A model generated the notes under the pieces. It ran no database searches, was not told the DNA's origin, and saw only the letters and a program-made list of their open reading frames with translations. This document shows, piece by piece, positions 25,423 through 36,141 of a stretch of 64,000 bases of DNA (the stretch's first letter is position 1; every line of letters begins with the position of its first letter). The stretch is taken from NCBI GenBank assembly GCA_015067885.1, contig SVLO01000009.1:16549-80548 (forward strand). The letters are read 5' to 3'. The position numbers were made by a program, and so were the translations under genes. Source of the stretch: Oscillospiraceae bacterium (lineage in GTDB: Bacteria; Bacillota; Clostridia; Oscillospirales; Oscillospiraceae).

Positions 25423-26615
25423 GAGAAGTTGTTATCGTAGACGGTATGCGCACGGCCTTCGGCCGCAACGGCGGGTCCCTGCGCAGCTTTTATACTACCG
25501 ACCTGTGCGCGGCGGTGCTGAAAGCGCTCACGGCCAAGTACGACCTGCCCGCCCGGGCGGCCATCGACAGCGTGGTGCTGGGCAGCGCCTTCCACGACGT
25601 GCATTGCAACAACCTGGCCCGCTACTCGGTTTTGAGTGCCGGTCTGCCCTATACCACCCCGGCCACCTTTATGGAGATGCAGTGCGGTTCCGGCATCGCC
25701 GCCATCAACCACGCCGCCATGCAGATCCTGTGCGGGGCGGCGGAGGTTGCCATCGCCGGGGGCGGCGAGTCCTGCAGCCAGCGGTTTGCCAAGTTTTCCA
25801 TGGCGGTGGAGCCGTATAAGGCCATCCCGCCCGCGGCGGTACCCAACTTCCTGGCCCCGGAAAAGGCGGATCAGATGGATATGATCAACATCTCCGACGA
25901 CATGGCCAAGAAATGGGACATTTCCAGAGAAGCCTGCGACGCGTTCGCCCTGCGCAGCCAGCAGTTGGCGGCACAGACCGTGGAAAGTGGCTGGTTCGAC
26001 GGCGAGATCGTCCCCATGGAAGTGCCTGCCCGCAGTAAAAAGGAGCCGGGATTTACCTTTGACAAGGACGAGCATCCCCGGCCCGGCACGACCATGGAGG
26101 GCCTTGCCAAGCTGCGCACCGTCAACGAGGACGGCGTGACCACTGCCGGCAACGCCAGCGCGCGGAACGACGGCGCCTCTGCCCTGCTGCTGATGAGCGG
26201 GGAAAAGGCGAGAGAGCTGGGATTGACCCCCATCGCCCGCTGGGTGGCGGGGGCCGACGTGGGCGTGGACCCCAAGTGCATGGGCATCGGCCCGGTGTTC
26301 TCAAATTTGAAGGCCCTGAAACTGGCGGGCCTGTCCCTGGACGACGTGGACGTGTTTGAGTGCAACGAGGCCTTTGCGGCCCAAAATCTAGCCTGTATCC
26401 GGGAGCTGGAGAACCAAACCGGCGGCAAGATCGATATGGATAAGTGGAACCCCAACGGCGGCGCCATCGCCTTCGGACACCCCAACGGGGCCTCCGGCGG
26501 CCGCATTGCCATCGCGGCAGTGCGCCAACTGGAGCGCAGAGGGGGCCGGTACGGCCTTGTGTCCTCCTGCTGCGGCGGCGGCCTGGGCGTGTCGGCTCTG
26601 TTTGAACGGATGTAA
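25419..26615 (+). CDS. Thiolase (acetyl-CoA acetyltransferase family)
   Basis: A 398-residue thiolase. The nucleophile is C89 in MQCGSGIAA, and the remaining active-site blocks are NEAFAAQ, HPNGASGGR and the C-terminal SCCGGGLG. It condenses two acyl-CoAs or cleaves a 3-ketoacyl-CoA. The ATG at 25419 overlaps the MaoC stop codon by 4 bp; the longer frame to 25362 lies inside MaoC. The operon context suggests thiolysis of a short 3-ketoacyl-CoA or its reverse. Confidence 0.95.
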   Translation: MREVVIVDGMRTAFGRNGGSLRSFYTTDLCAAVLKALTAKYDLPARAAIDSVVLGSAFHDVHCNNLARYSVLSAGLPYTTPATFMEMQCGSGIAAINHAAMQILCGAAEVAIAGGGESCSQRFAKFSMAVEPYKAIPPAAVPNFLAPEKADQMDMINISDDMAKKWDISREACDAFALRSQQLAAQTVESGWFDGEIVPMEVPARSKKEPGFTFDKDEHPRPGTTMEGLAKLRTVNEDGVTTAGNASARNDGASALLLMSGEKARELGLTPIARWVAGADVGVDPKCMGIGPVFSNLKALKLAGLSLDDVDVFECNEAFAAQNLACIRELENQTGGKIDMDKWNPNGGAIAFGHPNGASGGRIAIAAVRQLERRGGRYGLVSSCCGGGLGVSALFERM

Positions 26616-26635
26616 TCAGAAAGGAGAAAACGATC

Positions 26636-27385
26636 ATGAAAAATCTTGCGGGAAAATTCGCGGTGGTCACCGGTGCGGGTAAGGGCATCGGCGCCGCCAT
26701 CGCCAAGCGCTTTTTGGAGGAGGATGTGGCCGGCGTAGCGCTGCTGGACATGAACTTCGAGCTGGTGCAGCAGACCGCCCGGGAGCTGGACCCCACCGGG
26801 GAGCGGGCGGTGGCCTACGCCTGCAACATCACCGACGTGGAGCAGGTCAATGCCGTGGTAGACGAGATCGTGGCCAAGTTTGGCCGCATTGATATCCTCA
26901 TCAACAACGCCGGTATTACCAAGGACCGTATGCTGCACAAAATGGCGGACGAGGACTGGCTGGCGGTGCTGAACGTCAACCTGACCGGCACGTACAATAT
27001 GTGCCGCAAAATCGTACCCATGCTGCGAGAGCAGGAAAGCGGCAGCATCGTCAACATCTCCTCCACCGCTGCCTATGGCAACGCCGGACAGACCAACTAC
27101 TCCGCCACCAAGGCCGGCCTGCAGGGCTTCACCCGGGCCCTGGCCCTGGAGCTGGGCCGTAAGAATGTCCGGGCCAACTGTATCGCCCCCGGCTTCATCG
27201 AAACGGACATGATGCTGGCCGTCCCGGCCGAGCAGCTGAAGGCCTCCATCGACAACAAGGTACCCATGCACCGCCTGGGTCAGCCGGAGGAGCTGGCGGC
27301 CGCCGTGGCCTTTTTGGCCGGCGACGATGCCAGTTGGATCACCGGACAGACCCTGTTCGTCAGCGGCGGCTACCGTATGCCCTGA
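26636..27385 (+). CDS. FabG-like short-chain dehydrogenase (3-ketoacyl reductase)
   Basis: A 249-residue SDR with a canonical cofactor loop (TGAGKGIG), NNAG near residue 88, catalytic Ser in NISSTAAYG and YSATK. FabG-type enzymes interconvert 3-ketoacyl and (R)-3-hydroxyacyl thioesters, usually with NADPH. In this operon it would link the MaoC product to the thiolase substrate. It is more likely a CoA-ester enzyme than the housekeeping FabG, because no fatty acid synthesis genes surround it. The ribosome binding site is AAAGGAG. Confidence 0.93.
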   Translation: MKNLAGKFAVVTGAGKGIGAAIAKRFLEEDVAGVALLDMNFELVQQTARELDPTGERAVAYACNITDVEQVNAVVDEIVAKFGRIDILINNAGITKDRMLHKMADEDWLAVLNVNLTGTYNMCRKIVPMLREQESGSIVNISSTAAYGNAGQTNYSATKAGLQGFTRALALELGRKNVRANCIAPGFIETDMMLAVPAEQLKASIDNKVPMHRLGQPEELAAAVAFLAGDDASWITGQTLFVSGGYRMP

Positions 27386-27395
27386 TGCACAAGCA

Positions 27396-27434
27396 AAAAG
27401 CGCCCCGTGTCGCGGACACGGGGCGCTTTTTTAT
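27396..27434. terminator. Bidirectional terminator
   Basis: Stem AGCGCCCCGTGTC / GACACGGGGCGCT with a T tract on the plus strand and AAAA on the other side. It ends both the thiolase operon and the convergent deacetylase gene. Confidence 0.92.
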
Positions 27435-28201
27435 GCCGGGCATTGCCGCCCGGTGTGGTCGATGGTGTAGTTCCCGGTCAAAATCAGTTGGGAGATGGGA
27501 ACGAAGGTGTACCCGTCGGCCAAGAGCTGCTCGATAATGGCGGGCAGGGCCTGGGGGGTATGCTTGGCGGCGTTGTGGAACAGCACGATGGAGCCGGGGC
27601 AGACCTTGCCCGTGACCCGCTTGGTGATTTGGTCGGCGGACAGGTCCTTCCAGTCCAGGCTGTCCACGTCCCATTGGATGGGTTCCATGCCCATGGAGCG
27701 GATAGTCCGGATGGAATTGTCGTCGTAGTCGCCGTAGGGCAGGCGAATGAGGGTGGGGCAGACCCCGGTGATGGCCCGGATCTTCTCGTTACAGGCGGTC
27801 AGGTCGTCGGTGATCTGCTGGGCGGACAGCCGGGGCAGGTGGGCGTGGGTGTTGGAGTGGTTCATGATCTCGTGTCCCGCGTCGTGGAGCGCCTTCACCG
27901 ACTCCGGATAGCGGTCCACCCAGTCCCCTACCACGAAGAAGGTGGCCTTGACGTTGTACCGGGCCATAATGTCGATAAGCTGCTGGGTGTCCTCATTACC
28001 CCAGGCGGCATCGAAGCTGATGGACAGCAGCTTTTGATCCCGCTGTACGCAGTAAATGGGCAACTGTCGTGGGCCGGTGGACGCCCCCACGGCGGCAGGG
28101 TAGTTTACCGTCCAAAAGATGGCGCAGGTGGCGAGCAGACAGGCGAACGCGGTCAGATGTTTTCGGCGGAAGTACACGACACTGAACACAGGCTTTTTCA
28201 T
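27431..28201 (-). CDS. PdaB-like polysaccharide deacetylase, membrane anchored
   Basis: A 256-residue protein with a short cytoplasmic start, one transmembrane segment (about 15-35) and an extracellular NodB deacetylase domain (about 55-240). Motif 1 is SFDAAWG rather than TFDDG, as in the PdaB group; motif 2 is HSNTHAHLP, and RLPYGDYDD is motif 3. Members act on peptidoglycan or other N-acetylated glycans, and PdaB itself is a sporulation protein in Bacillus. The altered motif 1 leaves catalysis uncertain. The gene is on the minus strand and shares a terminator with the thiolase operon. Confidence 0.85.
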   Translation of the reverse strand: MKKPVFSVVYFRRKHLTAFACLLATCAIFWTVNYPAAVGASTGPRQLPIYCVQRDQKLLSISFDAAWGNEDTQQLIDIMARYNVKATFFVVGDWVDRYPESVKALHDAGHEIMNHSNTHAHLPRLSAQQITDDLTACNEKIRAITGVCPTLIRLPYGDYDDNSIRTIRSMGMEPIQWDVDSLDWKDLSADQITKRVTGKVCPGSIVLFHNAAKHTPQALPAIIEQLLADGYTFVPISQLILTGNYTIDHTGRQCPA

Positions 28202-28264
28202 ACGGTTGACCTCCCAAATGTGCTTTATGGGAGTATATGTGCCGGGACAGGCGGAGCATACCGC

Positions 28265-29128
28265 CTATTCAGCCCGATTTTCTGCCAACAGCCTGCGATA
28301 GGTCGAGGGGGCCATGCCCTTTTGCTTGCGGAACAGGCGGCTGAAGTACAGAGGGTTGTCGTAGCCCACGGCGGTGGCGATCTGGGTCAGGTTCCAGTCC
28401 GTGTCCCGCATGAGTGTAATGGCGTTGGTTATGCGCAGGGATAGAATATACTGCATGGGGGTCTGTCCCGTGACCTGTTTGAAGCAGCGCAGGAACCAGC
28501 TTATGCTGACGTTTTGGCTTGCGGCGTAGTCCCGGATGCTGATGGGGGTGTTGTAGTGTTGGGCAAAGTAGCGGCGGGCATCCTCCATCTGCCGGTGCAG
28601 GGCGGGGGTGAGGGCGGCGGTCGGCGGCGGGGTGCGGCGGCTGAGCAGAAACAACTGCCGCAGGTACAGCTCCAGCATGGTTTGGAAGTTGGCCCGGCGG
28701 GTCTGCAGCTCACAGATCATGCTGTCAAACACCTGGCCCAGGGCTGGGTCCGGTCCGGCGAAACAGATGCTGTCCCGGGGCGAAAAACCGCTGCTTGCAA
28801 GGATCTCCTCCACTTGACCGCCGGTGAAATGCACCCAGTAGGTCTGGGTGTGGTCCCTGCCGTGGTAGCGGTAGTGCTGGGGCTGGTGGGGACGGAAGAG
28901 TACCATGTGTCCGGCGGTGAGCTGGTGAGCCTTGCCGCCGATGACGAATTCCGCCCTGCCGCTGACCACGTAGAGCAGTTGATAGTCCGGGCGGCCCATG
29001 GGCCGCTGGGTGCAGGAACGGTCGTCCCCGCTGAGCCGATAGTTGCCGCAGCTGCACACCAGCAGAGGGACGGTGTGGTCGGCAAAGGGAATTTCGGGTA
29101 TATTCAGATAGCCGCAAGAGATATACAC
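28265..29128 (-). CDS. AraC-family regulator with N-terminal cupin domain
   Basis: A 287-residue regulator. The N-terminal AraC-type cupin (about 30-110, with GHMVLFRPHQPQHY) binds a sugar effector, and two helix-turn-helix motifs lie at about 190-285, with VGYDNPLYFSRLFRKQKGM at the second. It is divergent from the adjacent beta-galactosidase gene and probably activates it. The start is GTG at 29128, with AAGGAG nine bases upstream; no ATG offers a comparable site. Confidence 0.9.
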   Translation of the reverse strand: MYISCGYLNIPEIPFADHTVPLLVCSCGNYRLSGDDRSCTQRPMGRPDYQLLYVVSGRAEFVIGGKAHQLTAGHMVLFRPHQPQHYRYHGRDHTQTYWVHFTGGQVEEILASSGFSPRDSICFAGPDPALGQVFDSMICELQTRRANFQTMLELYLRQLFLLSRRTPPPTAALTPALHRQMEDARRYFAQHYNTPISIRDYAASQNVSISWFLRCFKQVTGQTPMQYILSLRITNAITLMRDTDWNLTQIATAVGYDNPLYFSRLFRKQKGMAPSTYRRLLAENRAE

Positions 29129-29224
29129 AGCAGTCGCTCCTTACAGTTTGGTTGCGGCCATTGTATCATTTTGTGCATGTTTTGTCTAATGTTATTCATT
29201 GTGTTTTCAAGATGGAGGGGGTAA

Positions 29225-32308
<3,084 letters not shown>

Positions 32309-32313
32309 GCGCA

Positions 32314-32352
32314 AAAAACGCCCCCGGATGCCATGCATCCGGGGGCGTTTTA
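32314..32352. terminator. Bidirectional terminator
   Basis: Stem ACGCCCCCGGATG / CATCCGGGGGCGT, flanked by AAAAA and TTTT. It is shared by lacZ and the convergent SDR gene. Confidence 0.92.
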
Positions 32353-32359
32353 CTGTCTG

Positions 32360-33184
32360 TTACAGGGCGGTGTAGCCGCCGTCGATGGGGATGTTCAGGC
32401 CGGTGAGGTAGGCACCGGCGTCGGAGGCCAGGGTCAGGATCAAACCGGACACGTCCTCCTGATTGGCCAGGCGACCAAGCTGGGTGTGCTTGGAGTACTG
32501 CCGGGCAAAGTCCTCGCTGGTGCGGTGGGAGTTCAGACCGCCGGGGCAGACGGCGTTGATACGCACACCGTACTGGCCGTAGTAGCTGGCAGCATGGCGA
32601 ATCCAGGCAGTTAGACCGGATTTGTCTACGGCGTAGGTGTGGCCGCCAGCGCCCGGGGCGCCGAAGGTGCCCTGTTCGGGGACGTCGTAGTTGTGCTTCT
32701 CCACGCCGATCAGACCCATCATGGAGCCAAAGACCACGATGGAGCCGCTGTGCTGTTTTACCATCTGCTGGCCGGCCAGCTGCACCATACGGATGGTGGC
32801 CGCGGAGTTGGTGCGCACGTTGGCTTCGATGGCATCGTCGCCGGTATCCCACGGGGTGGGGCCGTTTTTGGTGGAGGTGGGGATGGTGCGGCTGCAGTGG
32901 ATAAAGGCGTCCAGGCTGCCGGCATCGGCGATGACGGTTTGGAACATGGCCTCGATGCTGGCGGGGTCGCCCTGGTCGAAGGGGACGGCGGTGACCTTGA
33001 CCCCCTTCTCGGCGCTGAGCTGCTCCACGAATTCCCGGGCGCTTTCCACCGAGTGGCTGGCCAGGTACAGGTTGGCACCCGCGTCGGCCAGGGCCATGGT
33101 GGCGCCCAGCCCGTACATCACGCGGCCGCCGGTGATCAGGACGTTTTTGCCCTTCATGGAGAACAAATCGTAGGTATTAAACAT
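32360..33184 (-). CDS. Short-chain dehydrogenase/reductase (first of a tandem pair)
   Basis: A 274-residue SDR. The catalytic residues are intact: S154 in FGSMMG, Y184 and K188 in TYAVDK. The glycine loop (TGGRVMYGLG) is two residues longer than the classical TGxxxGxG, and PIDGGYTAL ends the protein as in sugar and polyol dehydrogenases. It probably oxidises a sugar or sugar acid with NAD(P). It lies downstream of a second, diverged SDR and a Gfo/Idh oxidoreductase, in one operon controlled by a membrane AraC sensor. The ATG at 33184 follows GGGAGGGG. Confidence 0.9.
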   Translation of the reverse strand: MFNTYDLFSMKGKNVLITGGRVMYGLGATMALADAGANLYLASHSVESAREFVEQLSAEKGVKVTAVPFDQGDPASIEAMFQTVIADAGSLDAFIHCSRTIPTSTKNGPTPWDTGDDAIEANVRTNSAATIRMVQLAGQQMVKQHSGSIVVFGSMMGLIGVEKHNYDVPEQGTFGAPGAGGHTYAVDKSGLTAWIRHAASYYGQYGVRINAVCPGGLNSHRTSEDFARQYSKHTQLGRLANQEDVSGLILTLASDAGAYLTGLNIPIDGGYTAL

Positions 33185-33197
33185 GATGACCCCTCCC

Positions 33198-33962
33198 TTA
33201 CTTTGCGGTGTAGCCGCCGTCCACAGGCAGGGTGATGCCGGTGACGTAGGCGGAGGCATCGGATGCAAGGAAGGTCACCGCGGCGGCGATATCCTCCGCC
33301 GTGGCAAGACGCTTGATCTGACTGTGGGCGGCAAAGGCATCCTCAAAGGATTTGGGCTGCTTGCCCGCCATGGGGGCGAAGGCCAGGGCGTTACAGCGGC
33401 AGCCGTATTCGCCCAAATAACCTGCGGCCTGGCGCGCGTAATTGACGCAACTGCCCCGGACGTAGCCTCGCAGCAGGGAGAAGTCCCGCTCGTAGAGTTC
33501 CGGACAGCCGTCGTAGTTGTGGGGGTCGTAACCCACCAGGGCGCCGTAGTCGGTGGACAGGATCACGCTGCCGTGGCCCTGGGCCGCCATCAGGCGGCCG
33601 ACGGCCTGCACCGTGAGGATCATGCCGCCCATAGTGGTCTGGGCCTGGGCGTTGATGGAGTCGAAATCGTGGCTCCAGCCCGAGGCGGTATCCATGTTCA
33701 GCACGTTTTCCACCAGCACGTCCACGCTGCCCATCTCACCCTTTGCCCAGGCGGAAAGGGCGTCGGCTTCGTCGGCGTCGGTGTGGCGGTAGGGGAAAAA
33801 TCCCTCGCTCTCCACGCCGTCCACAGGGGTGGCGCCCGCCGTCCAGACCCGGGCGCCGGCGGCGCGCAGACCGGCGATCAGCTCCGCACCGTAGGGATGC
33901 TCGCCGCCCACCACCAGCGCGTTCTTGCCGGCCAGGGAGAAGGAGGTCAACAGATTCTGCAT
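33198..33962 (-). CDS. SDR-fold protein lacking the YxxxK catalytic pair
   Basis: A 254-residue SDR-fold protein resembling its downstream neighbour (the same GKNxLxxGG start and the same GGYTA ending). When the two are lined up through AAGYLGEYG and AASYYGQYG without gaps, the catalytic Tyr and Lys positions hold R165 and R169 (LLRGYVRG). The glycine loop is also altered (GGEHPYGAE, last Gly lost). It may be a non-catalytic partner of the intact SDR, or it may use Y167. It starts at ATG 33962. Confidence 0.8.
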   Translation of the reverse strand: MQNLLTSFSLAGKNALVVGGEHPYGAELIAGLRAAGARVWTAGATPVDGVESEGFFPYRHTDADEADALSAWAKGEMGSVDVLVENVLNMDTASGWSHDFDSINAQAQTTMGGMILTVQAVGRLMAAQGHGSVILSTDYGALVGYDPHNYDGCPELYERDFSLLRGYVRGSCVNYARQAAGYLGEYGCRCNALAFAPMAGKQPKSFEDAFAAHSQIKRLATAEDIAAAVTFLASDASAYVTGITLPVDGGYTAK

Positions 33963-33974
33963 GGGGAACCCTCC

Positions 33975-34949
33975 TTATCGCTCGGAAATCTCGGACAGGT
34001 AGACCCGGCGGCCGCCCTCTTCCCGGCTGCGGATACCGGCCACCAAGATCTTGGCACACTCGATGGTTTCCTCAAAGGGGAAGGGATGCACGCCGGTGCG
34101 CAGGTAGTCCACGAAGACCTCCAACTGCTTTTTGAAGGAGTAGAAGGAGTCACCGCTGGCCACGTTCTTGGACGCGTACTCGCCGCACAGCCACAGGCCG
34201 GGGGCGGGGGTGTTCATGGGGATGGTCACGTGGCAGCCATCCTTGTGGTACAGGTTGACAAAGGGCCGCTCGTAGGTACCCAGATTTTCCACCCACTCAA
34301 AGCCGCAGCCCACCAGGTGGAAAAAGGCTTCGATGGCGTGCATACCGTAGGTCTCCCACTTCTTGGCCATGGGGGAGATGATGTAGCGGAACTTGCCAAA
34401 CTCGAAGTGGCGATCGTAGTAGATCTCGATCTCTTTCTTGTAGCGCAGGGAGGAGCCGGACATGATGTGAGCGCCCTCGTCATACCACTTGACCATGGTG
34501 CGCAGGTCCTCCTCATTGTCGGCCAGGGGCTTGTCGATGAAGATGGGCAGGCCCGCCTCGATAAAGGGACGGCAGCGCTCTACGTGTTCGGCACCGATGT
34601 CGGTGGCGCAGATGATGGCGTCCACCTGGCCGATCATATCCTCGGGCTTATCCACCACGTTGGGGATGAAGGTGGCCCGGGCGCAGTTTTCCGCCATCTC
34701 CCGCTCGGCGTAGCCGGTGAAGCACACGTGGGTGACCTTGACACCGGGGATACCGAAGGTATCCTTGGGCTGCTTGGACAGGTAGGCGGGGATGGTGGGG
34801 TACTCCTTAGCGGTCCACTTGACCATCTCCTCGTGGTCGTAGCCGTTGATCATGGCGCTCCAGGAAAAGGGGTGGGCGTTGCCCTCGGTCATGCCCAGCA
34901 TGCCAATGCGGATCTCCTCATTGCCCAAAGGGAACATGGGCTTTTCCAT
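33975..34949 (-). CDS. Gfo/Idh/MocA-family oxidoreductase
   Basis: A 324-residue NAD(P)-dependent sugar oxidoreductase-type protein. The N-terminal Rossmann fold starts at IRIGMLGMTEGNAHPFS, an unusual glycine-poor loop; AGLPIFIDKPLA corresponds to the family EKP motif (here DKP). The C-terminal half has the alpha/beta substrate domain with SGSSLRYKKEIE. The substrate is likely a sugar, inositol or sugar acid. It sits between YhcH and the two SDR genes on the same strand, so three oxidoreductase-type proteins are produced together. The ribosome binding site is GAGGTAA. Confidence 0.88.
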   Translation of the reverse strand: MEKPMFPLGNEEIRIGMLGMTEGNAHPFSWSAMINGYDHEEMVKWTAKEYPTIPAYLSKQPKDTFGIPGVKVTHVCFTGYAEREMAENCARATFIPNVVDKPEDMIGQVDAIICATDIGAEHVERCRPFIEAGLPIFIDKPLADNEEDLRTMVKWYDEGAHIMSGSSLRYKKEIEIYYDRHFEFGKFRYIISPMAKKWETYGMHAIEAFFHLVGCGFEWVENLGTYERPFVNLYHKDGCHVTIPMNTPAPGLWLCGEYASKNVASGDSFYSFKKQLEVFVDYLRTGVHPFPFEETIECAKILVAGIRSREEGGRRVYLSEISER

Positions 34950-34990
34950 AATAATTACCTCGATTCTTGCTTTTGGTAGAATGATTGGGT

Positions 34991-35458
34991 TTAGTCCAAA
35001 GACATGGGGACCTTGACCACAATGCGGCGGGCGGTGGCGGGCTCGCCGATGGCGATGTCGGGGCCGTGGGCATCCTGAGGCATGAAGACGATGAAGTAGC
35101 CGGGCTTCATGGGCACCTCAAGCGCGTCGTCATCCAGGTCGGCCAGCAGGCAGTCTCGCTCCTCCACGTACGCCTCGGTGATGTTCTTCAGGTCGGGGGT
35201 GGACTTCCAGGCCAGCTTCTCCTCGCCGGCGGCGAAGATCATGATGTCGGCGTACTTGCGGTGGGCCTCGAAGATGACCTCGCTGCGGTCCTTGGTGGTA
35301 GGCTCGAACTGCAGGAAACGGACACCGTTTTCCAGCTCGGTCTTGGCACCCTTCTCGAACTTGGCGGGGTCATACTCCATGACGGCGGTCAGCGCGGTCT
35401 TCCACTGGGGGCCAAGACCAAAGTAGTGGGGGGCGTTTTCGATGCGATCAATAATCAT
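34991..35458 (-). CDS. YhcH/YjgK/YiaL-family protein
   Basis: A 155-residue cupin-like protein of the YhcH/YiaL/EbgC family. Known examples occur in sialic acid, lyxose and beta-galactoside operons and are proposed to assist sugar anomer or intermediate turnover. The family pattern is visible in AHRKYADIMIFAAGEE near residue 65 and the metal-site region GYFIVFMPQDAHGPDIA near 122. The ATG at 35458 follows AAGGAGGA with good spacing, whereas ATG 35467 sits on that site. Its start overlaps the end of the YesL-like gene by 11 bp. Confidence 0.9.
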   Translation of the reverse strand: MIIDRIENAPHYFGLGPQWKTALTAVMEYDPAKFEKGAKTELENGVRFLQFEPTTKDRSEVIFEAHRKYADIMIFAAGEEKLAWKSTPDLKNITEAYVEERDCLLADLDDDALEVPMKPGYFIVFMPQDAHGPDIAIGEPATARRIVVKVPMSLD

Positions 35459-36119
35459 TTTCTGCATCCTCCTTGTTGTTTTTTGTTGTATCCATTCCCA
35501 ACGTCTGCTGTGCAAAGCGGATGAAGGGTTTGTTCATAAGCCAGACGGCGGCCCATGCCACCATGGAGAAGTAAAAAAAGACCCACAGTACGGCCAGCAC
35601 CAGGAAAATGGGGAAGGTGGTGGGGAAAAAGGCCAGGGCGAAGGGGAGGGCGAACAGCACGGCGACAACGGCGGCGCGCAGGAAGTTGGACATGGCCAGC
35701 TCCACACCATACCGCAGCAGCCGGAACAGCTTGGCCTCAAACCGGGAGTAGAAGATGAAGACGGTGAAGGTGATGGACAGGGCCAGCAGCGCGCACAGGG
35801 CCACAAAAATCAGTTGGAGCTGCGCCCCCTCCCGCCAATGGGGGATGAGGGAAACGCAGTGGGAGACCAGCAGACCGTCAATAGGCAGCAAGATCAGCCA
35901 TGCGGCGGTGGCGCGCCAAAAGCCGGCGCGGAAGGCGTGGAAGAAGGCGCGGAAGCAGGGTTCTTTCTTGATCAGGGCGCGCTGGCCGGCACACAGGGCG
36001 GTCAAAGATGCCCCTACAGTGACCACGGGCAGGCTGCAAAGCAGGAACAGAACGTTCAGCACCGCCACGTGCATCACCCAGTCCAGCAGGGAAAAGGCCC
36101 AAGAGGAAAGCTTTTTCAT
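35448..36119 (-). CDS. YesL-like (DUF624) membrane protein
   Basis: A 223-residue integral membrane protein with five to six helices, of the DUF624/YesL family. Family genes occur with carbohydrate ABC transporters and AraC/YesS-type sensors in Firmicutes; the function is unknown. The N-terminal LLDWVMHVAVLNVLFLLCSLPVVTVG segment, quoted here only by its ends, runs LLDW to VTVG at about residues 11-36, and the central FYSRFEAKLFRLLRYG loop is typical. It follows the membrane AraC sensor gene by 22 bp and overlaps yhcH. Confidence 0.88.
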   Translation of the reverse strand: MKKLSSWAFSLLDWVMHVAVLNVLFLLCSLPVVTVGASLTALCAGQRALIKKEPCFRAFFHAFRAGFWRATAAWLILLPIDGLLVSHCVSLIPHWREGAQLQLIFVALCALLALSITFTVFIFYSRFEAKLFRLLRYGVELAMSNFLRAAVVAVLFALPFALAFFPTTFPIFLVLAVLWVFFYFSMVAWAAVWLMNKPFIRFAQQTLGMDTTKNNKEDAENDY

Positions 36120-36141
36120 GGTTTCTCCTTTCGACCCCGGG

